NCBI GenBank assembly: GCA_965368585.1
Contig: CBDUNM010000096.1
Location: 1 to 19,950 of the forward strand
Reading direction: 5' to 3'
DNA length: 19,950 nt
Source: JARRQB01 sp965368585
Lineage (GTDB): Bacteria; Pseudomonadota; Gammaproteobacteria; Chromatiales; Chromatiaceae
Each line of letters opens with the position of its first letter. Positions within the stretch are counted from its first letter, which is position 1. Below are positions 14,295 through 19,950 of the stretch, piece by piece. The translations under genes were made by a program, and so were the position numbers. The notes below the pieces were generated by a model, which worked only from the letters and a program-made list of their open reading frames with translations, had not been told where the DNA came from and did no database searches.

Positions 14295-14771
14295 ATGCAT
14301 TCAAGATCACTCCTCTTAGTTGCATCCCTGGCGGCGCTGGCGATCGCATTGCCGGCCGCAACAGCTGCCCAGGAAACGACATCGGCGATGCCGATGCAAC
14401 CGGGCAATATGCCGCCGATGGGTGGGTCCGGCGACGCTGTGCCCGTGCCGGACCAGCCGGGCGGCGTGCCGACGAACCCGGGTCAGCAAGGCAATTCGCC
14501 GATGGCGCAGGGTGCACCGGGCAATATGCCTATGGGAGCGGGCCAGCACCGGGGCATGTACATGATGGGACCGCAGGGCGGAATGCCGATGGGACAGGGT
14601 CAGCAAGGCCGCATGCCGATGATGATGGGCAACCGCGGCGGGATGATGAATCCACAGATGATGGCGCAGCGTCAGCAGATGATGCAGCAGCATATGCAGA
14701 CCATGCAGCAGCACCTGGCCAATATCGAGGCCTTGCTGCAGGAACTGGTCGACCTGCAAAAGACAAAATAG
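14295..14771 (+). CDS. Methionine-rich secreted protein, probable copper binding
   Basis: A 158-residue protein with a clear signal peptide (MHSRSLLLVASLAALAIALPAATAA, cut near 25). The mature chain is dominated by Met, Gln, Gly and Pro, with about 24 Met residues arranged in repeats such as GNMPPMG, GNMPMGAG, GGMPMGQG and RMPMMMG (about residues 31-115). It ends in an amphipathic helix (QQHMQTMQQHLANIEALLQEL) that could self-associate. Met-rich motifs of this spacing bind Cu(I) or Ag(I) in periplasmic copper proteins. With DUF411, DUF302, CopA and CopZ genes around it, a periplasmic copper-sequestering role is the best inference; no named family is claimed. The ATG has a GAGGTAAG ribosome site about 7 bases upstream. 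The low-complexity composition is natural for this type and not a sequencing artefact. Confidence 0.82.
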   Translation: MHSRSLLLVASLAALAIALPAATAAQETTSAMPMQPGNMPPMGGSGDAVPVPDQPGGVPTNPGQQGNSPMAQGAPGNMPMGAGQHRGMYMMGPQGGMPMGQGQQGRMPMMMGNRGGMMNPQMMAQRQQMMQQHMQTMQQHLANIEALLQELVDLQKTK

Positions 14772-14931
14772 GCGCTATCGTCGAGCGTGCTAGTGGGCCG
14801 AACGTCGTTGTCGGGCGTTGGTTTGGCCTCGCGATTAGGCGGTACAAGGTCGTGGTTCACTTTTTCGCATGCGCGAGTGCCAACGAATAAAGGCATCCGC
14901 ACAGGTATCGCAACAACCAGGAGCAAAAGTA

Positions 14932-15327
14932 ATGTACAGTTTTTCCATAGAACTGACCGGCGATCTCGCCGACATCGAAGACAGACTGGTGGGTGCCCTG
15001 AAGGAGGAAGGCTTTGGCGTGCTGACAGAAATCGACGTACAGGCCACCTTGAAGGAAAAGCTGGGCGTGGCGAGGCGGCCCTATCGAATTCTGGGCGCCT
15101 GTAACCCGGCTCTCGCCAACCAGGCTATCGACGCCGAGCCCGACATCGGCTTACTGTTGCCGTGCAACGTGGTGATTCGCGAGGAAGAGAATGGCGCGAT
15201 TACGGTCGCTTTCATGGATCCTGAGTCCGTATTGAGTCTGGTGGACGGGCGCGCGGTCCACGCCTTGGCAAAAGAAGTGCGCGCCCGCCTGGATCGCGTT
15301 CGGGAGGCCATGGAGACACCCCGGTGA
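14932..15327 (+). CDS. DUF302 family protein
   Basis: The 131-residue protein matches DUF302 along its length. The first segment YSFSIELTGDLADIEDRLVGALKEEGFGVLTEIDVQATLKEKLG is the family's beta-alpha-beta start. Then come YRILGACNPALANQAIDAEPDIGLLLPCNVVIRE and a terminal VAFMDPESVL segment. The strictly kept Cys in ILGACNP and LLPCN are typical and may bind metal. There is no signal peptide. ATG 14932 has AGGAG about 8 bases upstream. DUF302 genes are commonly found near copper and other metal or sulfur genes, but no biochemical role is established. The gene is convergent with copA, 31 bases apart. Confidence 0.92.
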   Translation: MYSFSIELTGDLADIEDRLVGALKEEGFGVLTEIDVQATLKEKLGVARRPYRILGACNPALANQAIDAEPDIGLLLPCNVVIREEENGAITVAFMDPESVLSLVDGRAVHALAKEVRARLDRVREAMETPR

Positions 15328-15358
15328 CCTGATCGAGCGGGATCACGCGGCCGCACCG

Positions 15359-17785
15359 TTACGCGTACTCAAACTGCCGTAGGCGCAGAGAATTGCTGAC
15401 CACGAACAATGACGATACGCTCATGGCCGCCGCCGCGAGCATCGGGTTGAGCAGCATACCGAGCCACGGATAGAAGACGCCCGCCGCCAGCGGAATCAAC
15501 GCCACGTTGTAGGCGTAGGCCCAGAAGAAGTTGCCGCGTATCGTACCCAGGGTCTTGCGTGACAGTGCTACCGCCAGCACGATGCCGCGCAGGTCGCCGG
15601 ACATCAGCACCACGTCGCCCGCTTCCACCGCGACGTCGGTCCCGGTGCCGATGGCGAGACCGACGTCGGCGCCGGCCAGCGCGGGCGCATCGTTTATCCC
15701 GTCGCCGACAAACGCCACCCGTCGACCGCCGGCCTGCAGGCGTGCCACCTCGCCGGCCTTGCCGTCCGGCAGAACCCCGGCCACCACCCGGTCGATACCC
15801 ACCAAGCGGGCGACCGCGTTGGCGGTGTGGGGATTGTCACCGGTCAGCATGGCGACCTCCAGTCCCATCCGTTGCAGCTCGGCCACCGCCTCGGCGCTGC
15901 CCGATTTCACCGGATCGGAAACAGCCAGCAGCGCCGCCAACCGTCCGTCCACCGCCACGTAGACGGTGGTGCGCGCCTGTTCGGCGAACGCCTCGGCGGT
16001 CGCGGCGGCAGCGCTTATGTCCACCTCCAGGCGCTGCATGTGGCGCTCCGCACCCACCGCGACGCTCCGTCCCCCGACCTGGGCCGACAGACCGTAGCCC
16101 GGTGCCGCGTTCACGCGGTCGGCGGCGGGTATCGCCAGGCCGCGTTCGCGGGCCGCCGCAACCACTGCGCGCGCGAGCGGATGTTCGCTCTCGGCCTCGG
16201 CGGCGGCGGCCAGGGCCAACGCCTCGTGTTCGCCGTGATCGAAGGCGACCATATCGGTCAGGGTCGGGCGGCCCTCGGTCAGGGTACCGGTCTTGTCCAA
16301 TACCACGGTGTCCGACTGTGCCAAGGCCTCGAGTGCCGTACCGCGGCGGAACAGAATGCCCAGCTCGGCTGCCTTGCCGGTGGCCACCATTATCGCGGTG
16401 GGGGTGGCCAGTCCCATCGCGCACGGACAGGCGATCAGCAACACGCTGACGGCGGTGACAAAGGCATAGTTCAGGGCGGGCGCGGGGCCGAATACGTACC
16501 AGCCGACAAAGGTCGCCGCCGCCAGGGCCATGACCACCGGAACGAACACCGCGGCGACCCTATCGGCCAGGTGCTGGATCGGCGGCTTGCCGGCCTGGGC
16601 CTGCTCGACCATGCGGATGATCTGCGCCAGCACCGTGTCCGCGCCAACCCGGGCGGCCCGGAAACGAAACGCCCCGGTCTGGTTGACCGTGCCGCCGATC
16701 ACTTCGGTGCCGATCTGCTTCTCCACCGGCAGTGGCTCACCGCTGATCATGGACTCGTCGACCCAGCTCGTGCCGGTCTCGACCACACCGTCCACCGGCA
16801 CGCGTTCGCCGGGTCGCACCGCAATCAGGTCGCCGGGCATCACCGCCTCGATCGGGACCTCTGTCTCGCCGTCGTCACGGATCACGCGCGCGGTCTTGGC
16901 CTGCAGGTCCAGCAGGCGACGAATCGCGGCGGAGGTCCGCCCCTTGGCGCGTGCCTCGAAATACTTGCCGAGCAGGATCAGGGTGACGATAACCGCAGCG
17001 GCCTCGAAATACAGATTGGCGGTACCGGCCGGAAACCACGCGGGTACCAACAGAACGGCAACGGAATAGAAGTAGGCCGCCGAAGAGCCGATCATCACCA
17101 GGCTGTTCATGCCGGGCGAGAGGTGCCTGAGTTCCCCCCAGCCCTGGCGGTAAAAACGTCGCCCGGCCCAGAACTGCACCGGGGTGGCGAGTGCCAGTTC
17201 CAGCAGGCCCCAACCACCGTGCGGCAATAGCGCGGCCATCGCCCCGGCCAAAGCGGGGAGCAGCATGGGTCCCATGCTGACCAGGAGCAACGGCAGGGCG
17301 AAGAGCAGGGCGAAGCGGACTTCGCGGCCCAATCGGTCCTGTTCGCTGTAGGTTGCCGCGGTGTCCTGGTGATCCGCCTCGGCCGGCTCGTAGCCCGCCT
17401 CGCGGATCGCCTGGATGATGCGGGCGGGGCTCAGTGCGGCCGGTACGTAGACAACACGGGCTTGCTCGGTGGTGAGGTTCACGCTGGCTTCCACCACCCC
17501 GGGCAGGGCGCTGATGGCGCGCTCGACCCGGCCGACGCACGATGCACAGGTCATGCCGCCGACCCGGATGTTCGCCTCGCTGACTACCGGGTCATAGCCC
17601 GCCTCGCGCACCGAGGCCAGCAGTGCGGGCAGTTCGACCCGGTCAAAGCGTACCGATGCGGTGTTGTCGGCCAGGTTCACGCTCGCCGCCTCGACCCCAT
17701 CGTGACGTTGCAGAACACGTTCGACCCGGCCGACGCAGGAGGCGCAGGTCATGCCCTCGACTCCGATTTTCAGTTCGCGGCTCAT
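15359..17785 (-). CDS. copA: Copper-exporting P1B-type ATPase
   Basis: This 808-residue inner-membrane ATPase pumps Cu(I) out of the cytoplasm. Two N-terminal heavy-metal-binding domains carry GMTCASC (Cys14/17 and Cys80/83). Membrane spans begin near residue 155. The actuator loop has ISGEPLPVEK (the SGE motif), the transport site is ACPCAMG (about 451-455), the phosphorylation site DKTGTLTEG (about 496) and the hinge GDGINDAPAL (about 691). SEHPLARAVV is the P1B HP motif. The last two spans contain YN (AYNVALIPLA) and MSVSS, the Cu(I)-ATPase (P1B-1) signature. Length is normal for a two-HMA CopA. The CopZ-like gene lies 58 bases upstream on the same strand, so both are probably co-transcribed. 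No CueR-type operator could be recognised upstream. Confidence 0.96.
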   Translation of the reverse strand: MSRELKIGVEGMTCASCVGRVERVLQRHDGVEAASVNLADNTASVRFDRVELPALLASVREAGYDPVVSEANIRVGGMTCASCVGRVERAISALPGVVEASVNLTTEQARVVYVPAALSPARIIQAIREAGYEPAEADHQDTAATYSEQDRLGREVRFALLFALPLLLVSMGPMLLPALAGAMAALLPHGGWGLLELALATPVQFWAGRRFYRQGWGELRHLSPGMNSLVMIGSSAAYFYSVAVLLVPAWFPAGTANLYFEAAAVIVTLILLGKYFEARAKGRTSAAIRRLLDLQAKTARVIRDDGETEVPIEAVMPGDLIAVRPGERVPVDGVVETGTSWVDESMISGEPLPVEKQIGTEVIGGTVNQTGAFRFRAARVGADTVLAQIIRMVEQAQAGKPPIQHLADRVAAVFVPVVMALAAATFVGWYVFGPAPALNYAFVTAVSVLLIACPCAMGLATPTAIMVATGKAAELGILFRRGTALEALAQSDTVVLDKTGTLTEGRPTLTDMVAFDHGEHEALALAAAAEAESEHPLARAVVAAARERGLAIPAADRVNAAPGYGLSAQVGGRSVAVGAERHMQRLEVDISAAAATAEAFAEQARTTVYVAVDGRLAALLAVSDPVKSGSAEAVAELQRMGLEVAMLTGDNPHTANAVARLVGIDRVVAGVLPDGKAGEVARLQAGGRRVAFVGDGINDAPALAGADVGLAIGTGTDVAVEAGDVVLMSGDLRGIVLAVALSRKTLGTIRGNFFWAYAYNVALIPLAAGVFYPWLGMLLNPMLAAAAMSVSSLFVVSNSLRLRQFEYA

Positions 17786-17843
17786 ACCACCGTCGCTGTC
17801 ACGGGCGATCGCTTATCAGCTGCTGCCACGTCGCGCTGCGCCC

Positions 17844-18044
17844 TCAGGCGGCGGCTGCCTCGTAGCCTTCGGCTTTGACGGCCGCGATCAGGTGCTCCGC
17901 GGCGGCGTCGCCCTCGACTACCGCGATACCCTCGGCACGATCGACCTTGGTCACTGCGGTCACACCCGGTACGGCTGCCAGCGCGCGCCGCACCGCGGCC
18001 TCGCAGTGTTCGCAGGTCATTCCGCTTACCTTGAGTTCACTCAT
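17844..18044 (-). CDS. copZ: Copper chaperone, HMA domain (CopZ-like)
   Basis: A 66-residue single heavy-metal-associated domain that would shuttle Cu(I) in the cytoplasm to the CopA domains. The metal site is GMTCEHC with Cys11 and Cys14. The beta-alpha-beta-beta-alpha-beta order is visible: MSELKVSG, AAVRRALAAVPGV, TKVDRAEGIAVVEG, EHLIAAVKAEGYEA. The length is normal. A GGGAGA ribosome site is 7-8 bases before the ATG at 18044. It lies immediately upstream of copA on the same strand. A mercury chaperone (MerP) is less likely because no signal peptide exists and no mer genes are present. Confidence 0.93.
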   Translation of the reverse strand: MSELKVSGMTCEHCEAAVRRALAAVPGVTAVTKVDRAEGIAVVEGDAAAEHLIAAVKAEGYEAAAA

Positions 18045-18134
18045 GTCTGCTTCTCCCGTTTTGATGCGTGCTTAGCTTCTGACCGAATTGGCCGCGCCCC
18101 GTTCAGCGACGCCGCGCACCCGGCGTCCCCGTGT

Positions 18135-18386
18135 TCACGCCAGCATCGAATAAGCGAGGCCCGCAACGGCGCAGGCACCGAGCACCGTGACGATACCGAT
18201 CCGGCGGCGCCACAGCGCGATGAAAGCGCCGACCGTGATCAGCAGCGAAAACCATTCGAAACGCCCGGCGAAGGGGGCGGCCTCGCTGGCCTCGGGCCAC
18301 AGCACATGCCAGGCGAAGAACAGGGCGAGATTGAGAATAACACCAACCACGGCGGCCGTGATGCCGATCAGCGGCGCGGTGAATTT
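18135..18386 (-). pseudogene. Chromate transporter ChrA, C-terminal remnant
   Basis: Read on the minus strand, about 84 codons encode the C-terminal end of a CHR-family chromate transporter. The family hallmark FTAPLIGITAAVVGVILNLAL (in frame from about 18383) is followed by FFAWHVLWP, a span ending FIALWRRRIGIVTV, and a last span to the stop at 18135. Intact proteins are about 400 residues or, for short-chain types, about 200. The upstream part is absent and is replaced within a few codons by a TctA remnant on the opposite strand; the frame stops at 18408. A start at GTG 18350 could still give a 71-residue peptide, but function is unlikely. Confidence 0.8.
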
Positions 18387-18407
18387 TACGAGAAGGTTGT
18401 GCGAGGC

Positions 18408-18545
18408 CTATTTCAGAACAATGCCACCGAGCTGCATATCTTGGTGGGGCTGGGTATCTGCGCGACGGTGCTGCGTTTTGCCGACTACCCACTGACACCG
18501 CTGCTGATCGGGTTTGTTCTCGGCGGCATGATGGAGAACAACTTT
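18408..18545 (+). pseudogene. Tricarboxylate transporter TctA, C-terminal remnant
   Basis: About 45 codons on the plus strand translate to a fragment ending YPLTPLLIGFVLGGMMENNF. That is the characteristic last-span region of TctA, the large permease of tripartite tricarboxylate transporters. The preceding NNATELHILVGLGICATVL fits the penultimate segment (family: N..xDxxVMLxFGxxGY). Everything upstream is missing, and the tail after ENNF is unrelated, running to a stop at 18615. It abuts the ChrA remnant on the other strand, so a deletion or rearrangement joined two unrelated transporter ends here. Assignment is from memory of the family consensus. Confidence 0.72.
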
Positions 18546-18571
18546 GCGGGTCGGGGTGGGGGTCGCGATAC

Positions 18572-18590
18572 ACGGGGCAATTTGCCCCGT
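18572..18590. other. Perfect palindrome, possible hairpin
   Basis: ACGGGGCAA-T-TTGCCCCGT is a 9-base perfect inverted repeat around a single base, just downstream of the TctA remnant. It may be the old terminator of that gene (only TTCC follows) or a binding site upstream of the next gene. Confidence 0.4.
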
Positions 18591-18754
18591 TTCCGCACCG
18601 CGCTCCGACTGGGGTAGACTTGCACCGCTGTTCGCCCGGATTCCGCGCAACTATCAATCACGGCATCGGGCGGGCCGTTGGCAGCGCGGCGGTTATTCCG
18701 TCGAAGGGCTGTCCGCTGTCGATTGATAACGAACCGGTCAAGGAGACCTTGTCA

Positions 18755-19435
18755 GTGAGACGACTCGATGCAGGCAACATGTCGACCCCGGCGGCTCTCC
18801 GCATGAGAGGGGGCATCCCTTCATCATGGGCGTTCGCCACGGCCTTGATGGCGCTGGCCGCTTATTTTTATTACGGCACCTATCAGCAGGTAGGCGGTGC
18901 GCGGCATCTGGTCGCCGGCACGCCTGGTCCGAATCACGGGGCGACTTCAGCGCCGACGTCCGGCTCTGCAACAACCCATGCCGCGCGGCGGCGTCCTGCC
19001 GCGGAATATACCGTGGACCCGCGGCTGGTCGAGGCCTTGGCGGCCGCCATCCAGGATACGACAAATCCTGCCGTGTCTTCGCAACCCGTTGCGACGCGGG
19101 TTCAGCAAGCGCCGGATCGTTATTCGCTGCCGGCCCCGGAATTGGTCCAGGCGCTTGCGGCGGTGATCGATGAGTCTAACGACGACCCTGTTCAACGGGC
19201 AATGGGCGTATCGTCGGCGTCATCCCCGGATCACGACCAGTCCGGTGACGGCACGACCCCCATCAAGCCGCTGGCCGAAACCAATGTACCGCACCACCTT
19301 GCTCCGCGCGCGTGGCCGCTCCATGAGCACCCCTCGTACGCTCGCTTGTCCCGCTATCAACGCGCCTATGTTCCGTCGCGTTACGCGTCCCGCCATCAGC
19401 GGCGAGGGCGCCCTGTGCGGTACCGGTACCGGTAG
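18755..19435 (+). CDS. Single-span membrane protein, unknown function (paralogue of 9767-10207)
   Basis: A protein of about 226 residues with the same design as the product of 9767-10207. It begins VRRLDAGN (or, from TTG 18749, with two extra codons that align to MSMRSLGASE of the paralogue). One membrane span follows at about 24-42 (FATALMALAAYFYYGTY), then a Thr/Ser/Ala-rich linker. Two related motifs come next, DPRLVEALAAAI and APELVQALAAVI, which look like an internal duplication. The tail is basic and Tyr/Arg/His-rich (RRGRPVRYRYR). AAGGAG at 18740-18745 is 9 bases before GTG 18755 and 3 before TTG 18749, so GTG is preferred. The family is unrecognised. Compared with its paralogue it has gained an extra motif copy and a basic tail. 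It might contact the cell wall or nucleic acid through that tail; this is speculation. Confidence 0.6.
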   Translation: MRRLDAGNMSTPAALRMRGGIPSSWAFATALMALAAYFYYGTYQQVGGARHLVAGTPGPNHGATSAPTSGSATTHAARRRPAAEYTVDPRLVEALAAAIQDTTNPAVSSQPVATRVQQAPDRYSLPAPELVQALAAVIDESNDDPVQRAMGVSSASSPDHDQSGDGTTPIKPLAETNVPHHLAPRAWPLHEHPSYARLSRYQRAYVPSRYASRHQRRGRPVRYRYR

Positions 19436-19647
19436 CGGTTTGTTGAGCGCGTCGTACGGGCCGTACTTCGTATTCGTTTCGTGACCGGCGGGTGGACGGG
19501 CAGGGTTTGATCGCTGCCGATGCCCCGAAGCCGATGCGAGGTGAAAGAATGACGAACGGCCAGGAGTCCGGCGCCGCGAACCGGGTCTCGGTGCGGTTGC
19601 CACCGCAACAAGCACGAGTAGTTGATTGAACAGAGACGGAGTCAGCC

Positions 19648-19950
19648 ATGAGTGAGGTAGAGCAGGGCGGTCGTATCCCGTGCGTCGACTGATCAGGTGG
19701 AACACACCCGCACCGGCACCAGCGTTGACGTCCTCTAACGCGCGATACTGGACAATCTCTTCTACGTACGGGTTCGATTCGCCGACGTCGCCACCTTGAA
19801 CGACCGGTACCTGGCGCCGGCTTACACGGTCCGCGACCGGATGCTGCACCGGTGGACGAGGACGGCGCAAACCTATACATGAAGTCGGAGGCCTCGGAGT
19901 CGTTTGATTTCGCGGCGTTCAATGTCGGTGACTACTTCGGCGCCGTCGAC
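19648..19950 (+). pseudogene. Glycogen/alpha-glucan phosphorylase, broken and partial
   Basis: The start is ATG 19648 with GGAG 8-9 bases upstream, but the frame ends after 14 codons (TGA 19690-19692). In the next frame the phosphorylase N-terminus is readable: RTGTSVDVL, a stop (TAA 19736-19738), RAILDNLFYV, ATLNDRYLAPAYTVRDRMLHRW and TAQTY, then TGA. From 19879, in a third frame, SEASESFDFAAFNVGDYFGAVD appears. That segment normally lies well over 100 residues further along in the same enzyme. So the gene has at least one in-frame stop, a frameshift and an internal deletion that removes the stretch between the two pieces. It runs off the window. The intact enzyme releases glucose-1-phosphate from glycogen. 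Recognition is from family consensus memory and is strong because two separate family segments occur in the right order. Confidence 0.82.

Noticed and set aside
15827..17230. Long plus-strand open frame of 467 codons opposite copA
   Set aside because: It lies wholly antisense to an unambiguous CopA; its His/Gly/Arg-rich product has no domain, as expected for a shadow in GC-rich DNA.
18045..18134. CueR- or CsoR-type operator upstream of copZ-copA
   Set aside because: I looked for the inverted ACCTTCC/GGAAGGT-type site and found none I could defend.
19220..19870. Minus-strand open frame of 216 codons at the right end
   Set aside because: It crosses the antisense of both the membrane-protein gene and the phosphorylase remnant and has no recognisable domain.

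Overview
The window is GC-rich DNA from what looks like a gammaproteobacterium, perhaps Chromatiales-like. This rests on the cysM-rlmD neighbourhood, the nagZ / S-methyl-5'-thioinosine phosphorylase pairing known from Pseudomonas, a DUF2058 (YaiL) protein and general codon use. The taxonomic guess is inference. I see no rRNA, tRNA, CRISPR array, transposase or integrase.

Region 1 (1-6842, all plus strand) is a tightly packed, probably single transcription unit. It runs: end of cysM, a PolB-type 3'-5' exonuclease homologue with altered catalytic residues, rlmD, a CYTH phosphatase, an oligopeptide-type solute-binding lipoprotein, a YkuD-fold enzyme without a signal peptide, and two DppB/DppC-type permeases. 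Gene ends mostly overlap by 1-11 bases. No ABC ATPase gene is present. An AT-rich patch of about 200 bp covers the cysM/exonuclease junction.

Region 2 (6820-10713) holds a FliL-like secreted protein on the minus strand. It is followed on the plus strand by nagZ (murein recycling), a hypoxanthine phosphoribosyltransferase overlapping an S-methyl-5'-thioinosine phosphorylase (consecutive purine-salvage steps), a small single-span membrane protein, and a pterin-carbinolamine dehydratase. NagZ and the YkuD enzyme together suggest a peptidoglycan-recycling theme, with the orphan importer as a possible muropeptide or peptide carrier.

Region 3 (10714-13215) contains a nested inverted-repeat element, a secreted alpha/beta hydrolase (minus), and a DUF2058 protein closed by a clear hairpin terminator.

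Region 4 (13216-19950) is accessory and partly decayed. A gene-poor stretch leads into a 5'-truncated DUF411 metal-protein remnant, a methionine-rich secreted protein, a DUF302 protein, a CopA-type copper ATPase and a CopZ-like chaperone: a copper-handling block. Beyond it lie a ChrA C-terminal remnant abutting a TctA C-terminal remnant, a second small membrane protein that is a diverged paralogue of the one in region 2, and a broken glycogen phosphorylase gene that runs off the window. The pattern indicates repeated deletion and gene loss around a retained copper cluster.
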